DNA of 64,000 nt from Herbaspirillum sp. SJZ106 (GTDB lineage Bacteria; Pseudomonadota; Gammaproteobacteria; Burkholderiales; Burkholderiaceae_D): assembly GCF_006715495.1 (NCBI RefSeq), contig NZ_VFNI01000006.1:1-64000 (forward strand), given 5' to 3'. The notes below the pieces were generated by a model, which worked only from the letters and a program-made list of their open reading frames with translations, was not told the DNA's origin and did no database searches. Every line of letters begins with the position of its first letter. Position 1 is the stretch's first letter. Below are positions 22,534 through 32,411 of this stretch, one piece after another. Both the position numbers and the translations under genes were made by a program.

Positions 22534-23424
22534 ATGCGCCGACACATACTGCTGCTTACGGCGTGGCTCTTCGCCGCCAGCGCCGCCAATCTCCACGCCC
22601 AGCAACTGGCGATGGATCTTAACGAATCGGTGACATCGATCGATGTCACGGTCAAGGATCTCTACGGCAAGGAAGAAACCGGAAAGGTCGTGATTACGCA
22701 GTTCAAGCCGGATGGTCCCGGACCATTCCCCATCCTGATCCTGAACCACGGCCGCAGTCCGACCAACCGGCGCGACCCGCCGCGCGTGCGTTATACCAGG
22801 CAGGTGCGCTACTTCATCGAGCGCGGCTTTGCGGTATTCGAGCCGACCCGCATCGGCTACGGCCAGTACAGCACCCAGTTCGACCCGGAAGACAGCGGCG
22901 GTTGCAGCAGCAAGGACTACGCGCCCATGGCCAAGGCCGCCAGCACGGAGATCCTGGCGGTGCTGGACTATGCCAAGCAGCAGCCCTATGTCGATGCGCA
23001 GCGCGTGTTGCTGGTAGGGCAATCGGTGGGCGGTTATTCGACGGTTGCCACCGCCGCGTTGGCGCCGGCCGGCCTGGTCGGCGCCATCAACTTCGCCGGC
23101 GGCTCCGGCGGCGATCCGGTCGGGCATCCGGCCAACCCCTGCCAGCCGGGACGCATGGAAGACATGTATGCCCAATTCGGCAAGACCGCCAAGGCGCCCA
23201 TGCTGTGGATCTATACCGAGAATGACCTTTATTTCGGCCCGTCCTATAGCAAGTCCTGGCACGCGGCTTTCGTGAACGCCGGCGGCACGGCCGACTACCA
23301 TCTGCTGCCGCCGTTCGGGAAGAATGGACACTTGCTGTTTTCCAACGGAGTGGATATCTGGTCGCCGATCGTGTCGGCGTTCCTGGAAAAATTGGGGTTT
23401 GCGGGGCAGCCGCTCAAGCGGTAA
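22534..23424 (+). CDS. Secreted alpha/beta hydrolase (dienelactone hydrolase-like)
   Basis: 296 residues. A signal peptide (ILLLTAWLFAASAANLHA) precedes an alpha/beta hydrolase domain. The oxyanion strand is FPILILNHGRSPTNR, the nucleophile elbow is LLVGQSVGGYS (Ser in GxSxG), a possible acid lies in YTENDLYFGP, and the His in KNGHLLFS. It is probably a periplasmic esterase or peptidase-like hydrolase; substrate unknown. ATG 22534 starts the signal peptide; an upstream TTG adds a poor extension. No clear operon partner; a shared terminator and tRNA-Lys follow. Confidence 0.82.
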   Translation: MRRHILLLTAWLFAASAANLHAQQLAMDLNESVTSIDVTVKDLYGKEETGKVVITQFKPDGPGPFPILILNHGRSPTNRRDPPRVRYTRQVRYFIERGFAVFEPTRIGYGQYSTQFDPEDSGGCSSKDYAPMAKAASTEILAVLDYAKQQPYVDAQRVLLVGQSVGGYSTVATAALAPAGLVGAINFAGGSGGDPVGHPANPCQPGRMEDMYAQFGKTAKAPMLWIYTENDLYFGPSYSKSWHAAFVNAGGTADYHLLPPFGKNGHLLFSNGVDIWSPIVSAFLEKLGFAGQPLKR

Positions 23425-23532
23425 AGGGAGATGGCGCGCGCGCCTGATTTTGCGTCCCTATGATCAGCTCAGGCTAACAGGTCTGGAGGACGGCCTCAGA
23501 AATGGCAGAAAAATACACGCCGCTAGAAAAAC

Positions 23533-23565
23533 AAAAAGGGCTCCAGCGAACTGGAGCCCTTTTTT
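23533..23565. terminator. Bidirectional terminator between hydrolase gene and tRNA-Lys
   Basis: AAAAAGGGCTCCAG - CGAA - CTGGAGCCCTTTTTT: a 14-bp stem with A and T runs on both sides, serving the tRNA on the minus strand. Confidence 0.9.
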
Positions 23566-23580
23566 CTACTTCTGAATTTC

Positions 23581-23656
23581 TGGTAGGCCGTGCGGGACTC
23601 GAACCTGCGACCAACGGATTAAAAGTCCGCTGCTCTACCAACTGAGCTAACGACCC
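23581..23656 (-). tRNA. tRNA-Lys (anticodon TTT)
   Basis: A 76-nt cloverleaf with encoded CCA. Acceptor GGGTCGT/ACGGCCT, D-arm TAGCTCAGTTGGTAGAGC, anticodon loop CTTTTAA (anticodon TTT) and T-arm GGTTCGAGTCC. It lies downstream of cpoB on the same strand, probably as the end of the Tol-Pal transcription unit or just behind it. The open frame over it is a translation artefact. Confidence 0.95.
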
Positions 23657-23744
23657 GAAAGACCGCAATTATAGGCAAACTTCATTGGCGGTGTCAAATC
23701 CTTGCGTAAAACGCTATACAACAGCCGGTTTGCTGCCAGGGCCC

Positions 23745-24509
23745 TTATTTCAGCGTGGGCAGGCGTTCCTTGGCGGTTTGCGCGGCCGGGCTGTTCGGGT
23801 ATTTGGCGATCAGTTGCTCCAGCGTTTTCCTGGCGGCGGCCTTGTCCTTCAGTTCGGCTTGCGAGCTGCCGATGTTGAGCATGGCGTCGGCTACCTTGGG
23901 ATTGTCGGGGTAGTTCTTCACGACATTCTGCTGGGCCGCGATGGCGCCCTTGTAGTCGCGCTGGGCGTACAGGGAATTGCCTTGCCAGTACTGCGCCGAG
24001 GCGGCGTAGCCCGATTGCGGGTAGCGTTTGATGAAGTCGCCGAAGGCATTGGCCGCGCCCTTGTAGTCGCCGCCCTTGAACTGGGACAGCGCGACATCGT
24101 AGGCCTGCTGTTCGGAGACGCCGACGGCAACCGTCTGGCCGTCGACATTGACCTGTTGCGGTTCGAGCTTGCGCAGGCGCGCGTCGAGGTCAACGTAAAA
24201 ATCTTTTTGCCGCTGCTGGGCGTTGGTGACCTCGTTGGTCAGCACTTCGATCTGGCCGCGCAGCGCCGAGATCTGCGATTGCAGGTTGTCGTTGCGGTCG
24301 GAGAGTGTGAGGACGCTGTTCTTGTCGGCCTTGTTGTCAATGTCGTGCTGCAGGGCTTCGATCTTGGCGCGGATCTCCAGGATCGCCTTGCGCGCCTCGT
24401 CGTCGCCAAACAGGGCAGCGTGGGCAGTGAGCGGTAAATAAGCCGTGGCAGCCAGTACGGCTGCCACGGTTACCGATTTCAGTTTGAAAGCGGTACGCAT
24501 GTCGATCAC
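23745..24509 (-). CDS. cpoB: Cell division coordinator CpoB (YbgF)
   Basis: 254 residues. A signal peptide is followed by a coiled coil (about 35-100, EIRAKIEALQHDIDNKADKN) for trimerisation and a C-terminal TPR region (from ~130, YDVALSQFKGGDYKGAANAF and similar repeats). It is periplasmic, and coordinates Tol-Pal constriction with peptidoglycan synthesis at the septum. The start overlaps the pal stop by 4 bases (24506-24509), indicating translational coupling. It is the last protein gene of the tol-pal operon. Confidence 0.93.
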   Translation of the reverse strand: MIDMRTAFKLKSVTVAAVLAATAYLPLTAHAALFGDDEARKAILEIRAKIEALQHDIDNKADKNSVLTLSDRNDNLQSQISALRGQIEVLTNEVTNAQQRQKDFYVDLDARLRKLEPQQVNVDGQTVAVGVSEQQAYDVALSQFKGGDYKGAANAFGDFIKRYPQSGYAASAQYWQGNSLYAQRDYKGAIAAQQNVVKNYPDNPKVADAMLNIGSSQAELKDKAAARKTLEQLIAKYPNSPAAQTAKERLPTLK

Positions 24510-25027
24510 TGATAAGCGATGTCGGCGCGACGGTTTTCAGCGTAGGAGGCTTCGTCCTGGCCCAGGGCCTTCGGCTTTTCCTTGCCGAAGGATACGGCTT
24601 CGACTTGCGACTCCGACACGCCCAGCAGCACCAGTGCCTTGCGCACGGCTTCTGCACGCTTCTGGCCCAGGGCCAGGTTGTACTCGGCGCCGCCACGATC
24701 ATCGGTGTTGCCCTGGATGATCACCTTGCGGTCCTTGTGGGCCACCAGGTACTTGGCGTGGTTTTCAACCACGGAGCGGTATTCGTCCTTGACGGTGTAG
24801 CTGTCGTAGTCGAAGTAGACGCTGCGCTTGGCCAGAACGCCTTGCGGGTCGTTCAGCGGATCGGCGGAGCCGGCGTTGACGGTGCCGACGGCGCGCATAT
24901 CGGCGCCGCTGCCGGAACCGGCGCGGTTTTCAACAGGGGCGTTCTTGTCGTCCAGTTTGGTGGACGAGCAAGCGGCCAGCAGAACAGCGCTGGAGACGAT
25001 GAGGGCGAGGGTGCTGATGGTACGCAT
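24506..25027 (-). CDS. pal: Peptidoglycan-associated lipoprotein Pal
   Basis: 173 residues. The lipoprotein signal has lipobox VLLAACSS. The OmpA-like domain starts at VYFDYDSYTVKDEYR and includes the peptidoglycan-binding segment NTDDRGGAEYNLALGQKRAE. It is anchored in the outer membrane and links it to peptidoglycan, working with TolB. Gene order tolB-pal-cpoB is the conserved one. AAGGAGAAATCC precedes the ATG. Confidence 0.96.
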   Translation of the reverse strand: MRTISTLALIVSSAVLLAACSSTKLDDKNAPVENRAGSGSGADMRAVGTVNAGSADPLNDPQGVLAKRSVYFDYDSYTVKDEYRSVVENHAKYLVAHKDRKVIIQGNTDDRGGAEYNLALGQKRAEAVRKALVLLGVSESQVEAVSFGKEKPKALGQDEASYAENRRADIAYQ

Positions 25028-25076
25028 TTTGGATTTCTCCTTGTCGTGATGAATGTTAATGTTGGATTTCTTTATT

Positions 25077-26354
25077 TCATTTCATGAACGGACCCCAAGT
25101 CGGTTCCCTGATATCTCCGACTTGCGTTGTCAGACGCTGCTTGACACGGCCATCGACAGATACGATGGCAAGGGATCCGCGACGACCAGCTTCCGTCGCG
25201 TACATAATGTATTTGCCGTTGGGGGCAAAGCTGGGCGATTGGTCGCGGCTGCCGTCGGACAGGCGCTGTTCCTGGCCGTTGGTCAGGTCCAGCGCGTACA
25301 GCTGGAACTGGCCGTCGCGGCGCGAGATGAAGGCCAGCGTCTTGCCGTCGGGCGAGATGCGCGGGCTGATGTTGTAGCTGCCGTTGAAGGTGACGCGCTG
25401 GGCGCTGCCGCCGTCCACGCCGACCTTGTAGATCTGCGGGCCGCCGCTGCGGTCGCTGGTGAAGTAGATGCTGCCGCCGTCAGGCGAGAAGCGCGGTTCG
25501 GTGTCGATACCGGAGGTGTTGGTCAGGCGGCGCAGGCCGGAGCCGTCGGCATTGATGATGTAGACCTGGGTCAGGCCGTCGCGCGACAGCGCCACCGCCA
25601 GGCGCGAGCCGTCGGGCGACCACGACGGGGCCGAGTTGCTGCCCTTGAAATTGGCGACGACGGAGCGTTGGCGGGTCACCAGGTTCTGAATGTAGATGAT
25701 CGGTTTCTTGGCTTCGAACGAGACGTAGGCGACCTTGGTGCCGTCGGGCGACCAGGCCGGCGAGATGATGGGCTCGTTCGAAATCAGCGCGACCTGCCGG
25801 CCTTCGCCGTCGGCGTCGGCCACTTCAAGGCGGTATTCGCTGCCCGATTTGGTCACGTAGGAAATGCGGGTCGAGAAGATGCCGGGGATGCCGGTCAGCT
25901 TCTGGTAGATGTCGTCGGCGATCTTGTGCGCGGTCAGGCGGATCAGTTGCGGCTGGCTGCCGAAGGATAGCGCCGAGAGCTGGCTCGACTGCACGGTGTC
26001 GAACAGGCGGTAGCGCACGTCGAAGCGGCCGTCGGCCAGGCGCTGCACGCTGCCCACCGCCAGTGCGTTGGCGCCGCGCTTTTGCCAGTCGGCGTAGTTG
26101 ATGACGGACGAATCGGACAGCGCGTCGCTGTTGTCGATCAGCTTGAAGATGCCGCTGCGGGCCAGGTCGGCCTTGACGATGGAAGTGATCTGTTGCGGCG
26201 CGGCTTCTTCGCCGGGAAAGGCGGCCACGGCGACGGGAATCTGGGTCGCGCCCACGCCGGTGATCTCGAAGCGCAACTGCGCCTGCGAAGCCGGCGCAAA
26301 GGACAGGCTGGCGGCGGTGACGGCAATGCTGGTCAGGTAACGGACATTTATCAT
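25077..26354 (-). CDS. tolB: Tol-Pal system beta-propeller protein TolB
   Basis: 425 residues. A signal peptide ends near SQAQL. An N-terminal alpha/beta domain (to ~165) precedes a six-bladed propeller made of repeats such as [34 protein letters not shown] and [17 protein letters not shown]. It is periplasmic and binds Pal and TolA. The start lies 3 bases from the tolA stop, so the two are coupled. Confidence 0.96.
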   Translation of the reverse strand: MINVRYLTSIAVTAASLSFAPASQAQLRFEITGVGATQIPVAVAAFPGEEAAPQQITSIVKADLARSGIFKLIDNSDALSDSSVINYADWQKRGANALAVGSVQRLADGRFDVRYRLFDTVQSSQLSALSFGSQPQLIRLTAHKIADDIYQKLTGIPGIFSTRISYVTKSGSEYRLEVADADGEGRQVALISNEPIISPAWSPDGTKVAYVSFEAKKPIIYIQNLVTRQRSVVANFKGSNSAPSWSPDGSRLAVALSRDGLTQVYIINADGSGLRRLTNTSGIDTEPRFSPDGGSIYFTSDRSGGPQIYKVGVDGGSAQRVTFNGSYNISPRISPDGKTLAFISRRDGQFQLYALDLTNGQEQRLSDGSRDQSPSFAPNGKYIMYATEAGRRGSLAIVSVDGRVKQRLTTQVGDIREPTWGPFMK

Positions 26355-26357
26355 CGT

Positions 26358-27284
26358 TTACTGATCTTTCGGGTAATGGGTGAAAGTAAAGCTGGACGGC
26401 ACCTTGCCATCCTTGTCCGCCGGGAACGGCTGCGACTTCATGACGGCCTGGCGCACCGCATCGTCGAAGCCGGGCAGGCCCGACGCCTTGATGGTGCGCA
26501 CGCTGCGTACCGTTCCGTCCGGGAACAATTCGACAGTGTACTCCCCGGCGGGGTTTCCGCTCAGATTGGCGGGTACATCGAAGATCGTATTGGAACGGAT
26601 CTTGGCGCGCAGCTTGTTGGCGTAGTCCGGGGTGCCCTTGGGACCTTGCGACTTCTCGGCCGTGCCGCTGCCGCCGGTGGCGCTGGTCGCCTGGCCCATC
26701 ATCCGCTTCAGGTCTTCCTGGCGGCGCGCCTCGGCGGCCTTGGCGTCGGCAGCCGCCTTCTTCTTGTCGGCGGCTTGCTTCTCGGCATCGGCCTTCTTCT
26801 TGGCCTCTTCCTCTTTCTGCTTGTCTTCCTTCAGTTTCTTCTGCTTCTCGGCTTCGAGCTTTTCCTTCTTCTCGCGTTCGGCCTTTTCCTTCTCAGCCTT
26901 CTCTTTTTCCGCCTTCTCCTGCTTTTCCTGCTGTTCCTTCTTCTCCAGCTCCTGCTTGCGTTTCTTTTCCTTTTCCAGGGCGATATCGGGCTTCTCGACC
27001 TTGGGCTCGTCGATCACCTTGGGCGGCTGCGGCTTGGGTTCGGGCTGGATTTTCGGTTGCGGCTCGGGTTGCGGTTCCGGCTGGGGCGGCGGCACGGGCA
27101 GGGGCGCCGCTTCCTTGTATTGCGGATCCCAGATCTCGGCCTCGACCGTCAGCGGCGTCTCGTTCTGCCAGCGGATGCCGATCCAGAAGAACAGGAACAG
27201 CGCGACGTGCATCACCAGCGCCAGCGCGATGGCGCGCCAGCGGCCGGGAGGCCTGGGGATGTTGTACGGAGAGTTGTCGCTCAT
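26358..27284 (-). CDS. tolA: Cell envelope integrity protein TolA
   Basis: 308 residues from ATG 27284. An N-terminal membrane anchor (ALALVMHVALFLFFWIGI) and a proline-rich linker (PVPPPQPEPQPEPQPK) precede a long K/E/A coiled coil (~95-200). The C-terminal TonB-like domain has the PAGEYTVELFPDGTV core. It bridges TolQR to the outer membrane. A GTG at 27308 overlapping the tolR stop is an alternative start; neither has a clear ribosome site, so translation may depend on coupling with tolR. Confidence 0.93.
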   Translation of the reverse strand: MSDNSPYNIPRPPGRWRAIALALVMHVALFLFFWIGIRWQNETPLTVEAEIWDPQYKEAAPLPVPPPQPEPQPEPQPKIQPEPKPQPPKVIDEPKVEKPDIALEKEKKRKQELEKKEQQEKQEKAEKEKAEKEKAEREKKEKLEAEKQKKLKEDKQKEEEAKKKADAEKQAADKKKAAADAKAAEARRQEDLKRMMGQATSATGGSGTAEKSQGPKGTPDYANKLRAKIRSNTIFDVPANLSGNPAGEYTVELFPDGTVRSVRTIKASGLPGFDDAVRQAVMKSQPFPADKDGKVPSSFTFTHYPKDQ

Positions 27285-27304
27285 GGTGACTGCTTGGTAA
27301 CTGC

Positions 27305-27739
27305 TCACTTGGTGGCCAGGCCGACGCGCGCGATCCCCTGTTTCTTCACTTCGGAAATCACCTGCACCACCTCGTCGTACTTGATGTCCTTGTCGGCCGA
27401 GATCATCACCGCCAGGTCCGGATTGTCGGCGTGCAAGGCCTGCAGGCGCTCGGACAGGTCGACCTTGCCGGTCACGGTTTCAGCCTTCTTGCCGCCGCTC
27501 TTGGGGCCGTTGAGGCGGATGGTGGCCTGGGTGTTGGGCTTCAGGGCGATTTCGATGTAGTCGGCCGGTGGCTGCGTGGACTTGCCGGCGGTCGGCAGGT
27601 TGATCACGCTCGGATTGGTAATGGGGGCGGCGACCATGAAGATGATCAGCAGCACCAGCATCACGTCGATGTAAGGCACGACGTTGATTTCCGACTTGAA
27701 CTTGCGGGTGCGGCCCCCGCGCATCGATGAGCCTGCCAT
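27305..27739 (-). CDS. tolR: Tol-Pal protein TolR (ExbD family)
   Basis: 144 residues. A short cytoplasmic N-terminus is followed by a single membrane helix (INVVPYIDVMLVLLIIFMVA) carrying the essential Asp of ExbD/TolR proteins, then a periplasmic domain. With TolQ it forms the proton-driven stator. Its ATG overlaps the tolQ stop (27739-27741). Confidence 0.95.
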   Translation of the reverse strand: MAGSSMRGGRTRKFKSEINVVPYIDVMLVLLIIFMVAAPITNPSVINLPTAGKSTQPPADYIEIALKPNTQATIRLNGPKSGGKKAETVTGKVDLSERLQALHADNPDLAVMISADKDIKYDEVVQVISEVKKQGIARVGLATK

Positions 27740-28443
27740 TAGCGTGCCTGACGTTGCAAGATGTTGGAGAATTCTTCGATGAAGCTCTCGAAACGGATCG
27801 CCAGGCGGTCGATGTCGTGCGAGTAGCGGTTATAGGCCACCACCGCCGGAATCGCCGCGAACAGGCCGATGGCGGTGGCGATCAGCGCTTCGGCAATGCC
27901 GGGGGCAACCGCCGCCAGCGTGGCCTGTTGCACGTTGGCCAGGCCGCGGAAGGCGTTCATGATGCCCCACACGGTGCCGAACAGGCCGACGTAGGGCGAG
28001 ACCGAGCCGACCGAGGCCAGGAAGGCCAGGTGCGATTCCAGCGCATCCATCTCGCGCTGGTAGGCCGCGCGCATGGCGCGGCGCGCGCCGTCGAGCAGGG
28101 CGCCGTTGTCGGCCGCGCCGCCGCGTGCGGCCACCGAGGCCTTGGCCTTGTTGAATTCACCCATGCCGGCCTGGAAGATGCGTTCCAGCGCGCCGCCGCT
28201 GCCGCCCGCCTTGCGGCGGTTGGAGAGGGCGTCCTGGTACAGCGCGGCGAGGTTGCCGCCGGACCAGAAGACGCGCTCGAATTCTTCGGTCTGTATGCGG
28301 GCGCTGCGGATGGCGAACATCTTGCGGAAGATGTAGGTCCAGCTGATGACCGATGCAGACAGCAGCAACAGCATCACCAGTTGCACCAGAACGGACGCGT
28401 TGGCGATCAGCGAAATGAAGGACAGGTCTTGTGTGACGTTCAT
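27739..28443 (-). CDS. tolQ: Tol-Pal protein TolQ (ExbB/MotA family)
   Basis: 234 residues with three membrane helices: one near the N-terminus (LVQLVMLLLLSASVISWTYI) and two near 135-200 (SVSPYVGLFGTVWGIMNAF, EALIATAIGLFAAIPAVVAY). The GLFGTVWGI and TAIGLFAAIPA motifs are ExbB/TolQ hallmarks. It is the inner-membrane proton channel driving TolA. It lies 132 bases after ybgC; that gap is short and could hold an internal promoter, though none is clear. Confidence 0.95.
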   Translation of the reverse strand: MNVTQDLSFISLIANASVLVQLVMLLLLSASVISWTYIFRKMFAIRSARIQTEEFERVFWSGGNLAALYQDALSNRRKAGGSGGALERIFQAGMGEFNKAKASVAARGGAADNGALLDGARRAMRAAYQREMDALESHLAFLASVGSVSPYVGLFGTVWGIMNAFRGLANVQQATLAAVAPGIAEALIATAIGLFAAIPAVVAYNRYSHDIDRLAIRFESFIEEFSNILQRQAR

Positions 28444-28575
28444 GGGGAAGTGTGGCGGCTAAAAGGGCGGCAATTAAAAGGACTGCAAATTGTAAGAGCA
28501 AAGATTTCGGTTCCGATACCGGCGCTTGTTAAGAAAAGCTTGCCGGCAGCCGGCATGTTCTTGGTAGCCATGTGC

Positions 28576-29052
28576 TCATGGCGCATCCTGCCGGGGTAGT
28601 CCGGGGGCAGTCTTGATGCGCGACAGCAGTTCTGCGGGAATTTGTTGCGGTCGGAAGCTTGCGGCATCGACGCAGACCACGGTGATGCGTCCACGGGCCA
28701 GCAATGTTGCTTCCTGGTTATTTCCGGCGGCGCCGTTCCCCGACGGCAGGCGCCAGGCTTCCTGGACAAATTCAATGGAAGCGTTTCGGAGCTTTTCGAC
28801 CACGACCGTGAGCTTGAGTTCATCGTCCAGCCGGGCCGGGGAGAGATAATCGACGCTGGTGCCCTTGACCACGAAGATGGCGCCGGTGGTTTCAGCCAGC
28901 TGTTGTTGCTGGAAACCGAAAGAGCGCAGCCACTCGGTGCGGGCGCGCTCGAAGAATTTCAGGTAATTGGCGTAGAAGACGACACCGCCGGTGTCGGTAT
29001 CTTCGTAATAGACTCGGATCTTCCAGTCGAACGGACTACTGGCGGCACTCAT
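28576..29052 (-). CDS. ybgC: Tol-Pal-associated acyl-CoA thioesterase YbgC
   Basis: 158 residues, hotdog fold. The signature YYEDTDTGGVVFYANYLKFF with its catalytic Asp, followed by ERARTEWLRSFG, is the YbgC/4-hydroxybenzoyl-CoA thioesterase motif. It hydrolyses short-chain acyl-CoA and is normally the first gene of the tol-pal operon, as here. The 29053-29187 gap upstream probably holds the operon promoter; I see no exact consensus. Confidence 0.94.
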   Translation of the reverse strand: MSAASSPFDWKIRVYYEDTDTGGVVFYANYLKFFERARTEWLRSFGFQQQQLAETTGAIFVVKGTSVDYLSPARLDDELKLTVVVEKLRNASIEFVQEAWRLPSGNGAAGNNQEATLLARGRITVVCVDAASFRPQQIPAELLSRIKTAPGLPRQDAP

Positions 29053-29187
29053 ATGCTTCTTGTTATTCGGCGAATTGTAGTTGCAGCGGCACGGAAAATG
29101 TTGCTTGCATGAAACGGCCAGGGCCCGGTGGAATGTGAGAGCTGCGGCGTTGTGGCACCGCAGCAGACTCCCATTCTACCTCATCCA

Positions 29188-29940
29188 TTACTGTTTGCGC
29201 TTGACGTTGAAGGGCGAAAAGCCTTGGCAAGTCGGCATCAGTTCCATGTAATTGATGTTCACATGGGCCGGCATGGTGGCGACCCAGAAGGCCGCTTCGG
29301 CGATATCCTCGGCGGTCAGCGGCTGGGTGCCTTCATAGACCTTGGCCGCGGCCGCGTCGTCGCCCTTGAAGCGCACGTTGGAGAACTCGGTGCCGCCGCA
29401 CAGGCCCGGCGCCAGGTTGGTGGCGCGCACACCGGTGCCGACCAGGTCGGCGCGCAGGTTCAGCGTGAACTGGTCGACGAAGGCCTTGGTGGCGCCATAG
29501 ACGTTGCCGCCCGGATAAGGATAGGCGCCGGCCACCGAACCCAGGTTGATGATGGTGCCGCTGCCGCGCTTGACCATGGCCGGCAGCAGGGAGTGGGTGA
29601 TGGTCACCAGGCCCTTGACGTTGGTGTCGATCATGGTTTCCCAGTCCGACAGCGCGACTTCGTGGGCCGGGCCCAGGCCCAGGGCCAGGCCGGCATTGTT
29701 GACCAGTACGTCGATGTCCTTCCACTGGCCCTGCAGGCTGGCCAGGCCGGATTCGATCGATTGCTTGCTGGTCACGTCCAGCACCAGCGGCAGCACATTG
29801 CCGGCGCCCAGTTCGTTGACCAGTTCATCCAGGCGTTCCTTGCGGCGGCCGGCGGCGATCACCTGATGTCCGTTCTTGACGAATTTGCGCGCCATGGCGG
29901 CGCCGAATCCTGCGGTTGCTCCTGTAATCAAAACGACCAT
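29188..29940 (-). CDS. SDR-family NAD(P)-dependent oxidoreductase (YdfG-like)
   Basis: 250 residues, classical short-chain dehydrogenase. The cofactor motif is [12 protein letters not shown], the structural motif NNAG, the catalytic Ser in [12 protein letters not shown] and Y-x3-K in VYGATKAF. The C-terminal [13 protein letters not shown] resembles YdfG, the NADP-dependent serine/malonic semialdehyde dehydrogenase. The ATG at 29940 begins the first beta strand and follows AGGAGAT; the longer upstream frame is not supported. It is divergent from glyA. Confidence 0.88.
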   Translation of the reverse strand: MVVLITGATAGFGAAMARKFVKNGHQVIAAGRRKERLDELVNELGAGNVLPLVLDVTSKQSIESGLASLQGQWKDIDVLVNNAGLALGLGPAHEVALSDWETMIDTNVKGLVTITHSLLPAMVKRGSGTIINLGSVAGAYPYPGGNVYGATKAFVDQFTLNLRADLVGTGVRATNLAPGLCGGTEFSNVRFKGDDAAAAKVYEGTQPLTAEDIAEAAFWVATMPAHVNINYMELMPTCQGFSPFNVKRKQ

Positions 29941-30383
29941 CTGCAAATCTCCTGTTGTGGTGCGGGGCCGGCGGCAGCCTTGGCGCGGGCGCTGGGCCCG
30001 GCGGGATTGCCGTCCCGGAAAGAAAACGAAATTGTAGCCCAAAGCCGGTTTTTACGAGGGCAGGCTCGCTTTCAGGGCGGGGCGGGCGGTGTTGCGCGAT
30101 GGCGAACCGTCTTGCTGAAATCGCCCCGTTTCAATACAATGCGCTCACCATTTCGTCTCACGTGACTGGCGAAAAGCCGGAGCATCTCCGGCCAAGATGG
30201 GCATCCATCGGGAAGCGTGAGATTTCATCAGCCGTGCGCCTGGGCAGCCGAATGGAAAGTACGACTGAGGCTGCCCGCAATCCTACCTGTTTGGCCCCTC
30301 ATTCGATTTTGAAGTCGACCCGAATGGCATTGTGCCGCCGTGACGGTTGGTCTTCGGCCGCACCTCATCAATTTGGAGAAACC
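29941..30383. other. Divergent region between SDR gene and glyA
   Basis: 443 bases, no gene. It contains the predicted glyA promoter (30112-30140). A hairpin GGGCAGCC (30242-30249) / GGCTGCCC (30269-30276) lies in the ~240-base glyA leader and could be a leader structure. I see no known riboswitch. Confidence 0.5.
30112..30140 (+). promoter_or_regulatory. Sigma-70 promoter of glyA
   Basis: TTGCTG-N17-TACAAT, a good match to the housekeeping consensus with optimal spacing. The predicted start is near 30147, leaving a leader of about 237 bases. Confidence 0.65.
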
Positions 30384-31628
30384 ATGTTTGACAAGAACCA
30401 GACTCTCGCAAAAGTCGATCCGGACCTGTGGTCTGCCATCCAAAAGGAAAACACCCGCCAGCAAGAGCACATCGAGCTGATCGCTTCGGAAAACTACACC
30501 TCGCCGGCGGTGATGGAAGCCCAGGGTTCGCAACTGACCAACAAGTACGCCGAAGGCTATCCGGGCAAGCGCTATTACGGCGGCTGCGAATACGTGGACA
30601 TCGCCGAGCAACTGGCGATCGATCGCCTGAAGGCCCTGTTCGGCGCCGAAGCCGCCAACGTGCAGCCCAACTCCGGCTCCCAGGCCAACCAGGGCGTGTT
30701 CTTCGCCATGTTGAAGCCGGGCGACACCATCATGGGCATGTCGCTGGCCGAAGGCGGTCACCTGACCCACGGCATGGCGCTGAACATGTCCGGCAAGTGG
30801 TTCAACGTCGTCTCCTACGGCCTGAACGACAAGGAAGAGATCGACTACGAAGCCATGGAAGCCCTGGCGCGCGAGAAGAAGCCCAAGCTGATCATCGCCG
30901 GCGCTTCGGCCTACTCGCTGCGCATCGATTTCGAGCGTTTCGCCAGGATCGCCAAGGAAGTCGGCGCCTACTTCATGGTCGACATGGCCCACTACGCCGG
31001 CCTGATCGCCGCCGGCGTCTACCCGAACCCGGTGCCGCACGCCGACTTCGTCACCTCGACCACCCACAAGTCCCTGCGCGGCCCGCGCGGCGGCGTGATC
31101 CTGATGAAGGCCGAGCATGAGAAGGCCATCAACTCGGCGATCTTCCCGGGCATCCAGGGCGGTCCGCTGATGCACGTCATCGCCGCCAAGGCGGTGGCCT
31201 TCAAGGAAGCCTCCTCGCCGGAATTCAAGGCTTACCAGCAGCAAGTGGTGAAGAACGCCGACGTGCTGGCCAAGACCCTGATCAAGCGCGGCCTGCGCAT
31301 CGTCTCCGGCGGCACCGAGTCGCACGTGATGCTGGTGGACCTGCGCCCGAAGAAGCTGACCGGCAAGGAAGCCGAGGCGATCCTGGGTTCTGCCCACATC
31401 ACCTGCAACAAGAACGGCATCCCCAACGATCCGGAAAAGCCATTCGTGACCTCCGGCATCCGCCTGGGCAGCCCGGCCATGACCACCCGCGGCTTCAAGG
31501 AAGAGCAAGCGGAAAAGGTCGGCAACCTGATCGCCGACGTGCTGGACAACCCGCATGACGCAGCCACCATCGAGCGCGTGAAGGCCGAAGTCAAGAAGCT
31601 GACCGACGCGTTCCCGGTCTACGGCTGA
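30384..31628 (+). CDS. glyA: Serine hydroxymethyltransferase GlyA
   Basis: 414 residues, full length. [20 protein letters not shown] and the PLP-lysine region [16 protein letters not shown] are diagnostic. It interconverts serine and glycine with tetrahydrofolate, feeding one-carbon metabolism; cytoplasmic. TTGGAGAAACC precedes the ATG, and the long upstream frame has no support. It is followed by nrdR, a common pairing in betaproteobacteria. Confidence 0.97.
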   Translation: MFDKNQTLAKVDPDLWSAIQKENTRQQEHIELIASENYTSPAVMEAQGSQLTNKYAEGYPGKRYYGGCEYVDIAEQLAIDRLKALFGAEAANVQPNSGSQANQGVFFAMLKPGDTIMGMSLAEGGHLTHGMALNMSGKWFNVVSYGLNDKEEIDYEAMEALAREKKPKLIIAGASAYSLRIDFERFARIAKEVGAYFMVDMAHYAGLIAAGVYPNPVPHADFVTSTTHKSLRGPRGGVILMKAEHEKAINSAIFPGIQGGPLMHVIAAKAVAFKEASSPEFKAYQQQVVKNADVLAKTLIKRGLRIVSGGTESHVMLVDLRPKKLTGKEAEAILGSAHITCNKNGIPNDPEKPFVTSGIRLGSPAMTTRGFKEEQAEKVGNLIADVLDNPHDAATIERVKAEVKKLTDAFPVYG

Positions 31629-31690
31629 TCATGGCCGCATGACCGCATGGGGGCCGCCAGGCCGCCATGGCTTGTTTGCAGTTCGAGCTG

Positions 31691-31722
31691 AGCGACGGCG
31701 CCCGGGACCGGGCGCCGTCGCT
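31691..31722. terminator. Strong hairpin after glyA
   Basis: AGCGACGGCGCCCGG/CCGGGCGCCGTCGCT, a perfect 15-bp stem with a two-base loop. It lacks a T-run on the plus strand, so it may attenuate or protect the glyA message rather than fully terminate. Confidence 0.6.
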
Positions 31723-31813
31723 TATCCGCAGTACCATGTGGTTTGAGCGTGTTTGCCAACCAGCAGGCCGGCAGATACGGATAACGCAACAGTAACAACC
31801 GCCCATTGCCGCC

Positions 31814-32293
31814 ATGAAGTGCCCATTCTGCAATCACGAAGATACACCGGTGCTGGACACGCGCGTTTCCGAAGACGGCAGCTCGATCCGCCGCCGGCGC
31901 CGTTGCGACAATTGCGACAAGCGTTTCACCACCTATGAGCGCATCGAGCTGACGATGCCGGTGATCGTCAAGAAGAACGGCAGCCGCACCGAGTTCGACC
32001 CGGCCAAGCTGCGCGGCAGCCTGATGTTGGCGTTGCGCAAGCGTCCGGTCTCGGCCGAGGCGCTCGACGCCGCCATCCAGAGCATCCAGGAAAAGCTGCT
32101 GCAAAGCGGTGCGCGCGAAGTGATGTCGGGCCAGATCGGCGAACTGGTCATGCGCGAACTCAAGCGCCTGGACAAGATCGCCTATATCCGTTTCGCTTCG
32201 GTGTACAAGAGTTTCGAGGATGTGACCGAATTCCAGGATGCCATCGCCGAAGTCGGGCATGAGCGCAAGGGCGCCAGGAAACGGGATATCTGA
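31814..32293 (+). CDS. nrdR: Transcriptional repressor NrdR
   Basis: 159 residues. The N-terminal zinc ribbon has CPFC (residues 3-6) and CDNC (31-34), with [20 protein letters not shown] between. An ATP-cone follows ([20 protein letters not shown]). It senses ATP/dATP and represses ribonucleotide reductase genes. It lies downstream of glyA, as in many relatives. Confidence 0.97.
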   Translation: MKCPFCNHEDTPVLDTRVSEDGSSIRRRRRCDNCDKRFTTYERIELTMPVIVKKNGSRTEFDPAKLRGSLMLALRKRPVSAEALDAAIQSIQEKLLQSGAREVMSGQIGELVMRELKRLDKIAYIRFASVYKSFEDVTEFQDAIAEVGHERKGARKRDI

Positions 32294-32371
32294 AGAATCA
32301 GAGGAAGGCGGGTGCCGTTGCGCAGGCCGATATCCGGGCGCAAGGAAATAAAGATGCAAAGATGCGAGGAA

Positions 32372-32405
32372 ATGAAAAACGGCTGCAGATGCAGCCGTTT
32401 TTCAT
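32372..32405. terminator. Bidirectional terminator after nrdR
   Basis: ATGAAAAACGGCTGCA/TGCAGCCGTTTTTCAT, a 16-bp inverted repeat with T5 on the plus and A5 on the opposite side. It can end nrdR and, on the minus strand, the 6S RNA. Confidence 0.8.
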
Positions 32406-32411
32406 GGAATC

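Noticed and set aside
23474..23668. Minus-strand open frame beginning MRSFGSLAQLVEQRT
   Set aside because: It is the translation of tRNA-Lys and its terminator, a well-known annotation artefact.
30281..30310. TCCTACC upstream of glyA as a stress element
   Set aside because: No matching second block at the required spacing, and glyA already has a good sigma-70 promoter.
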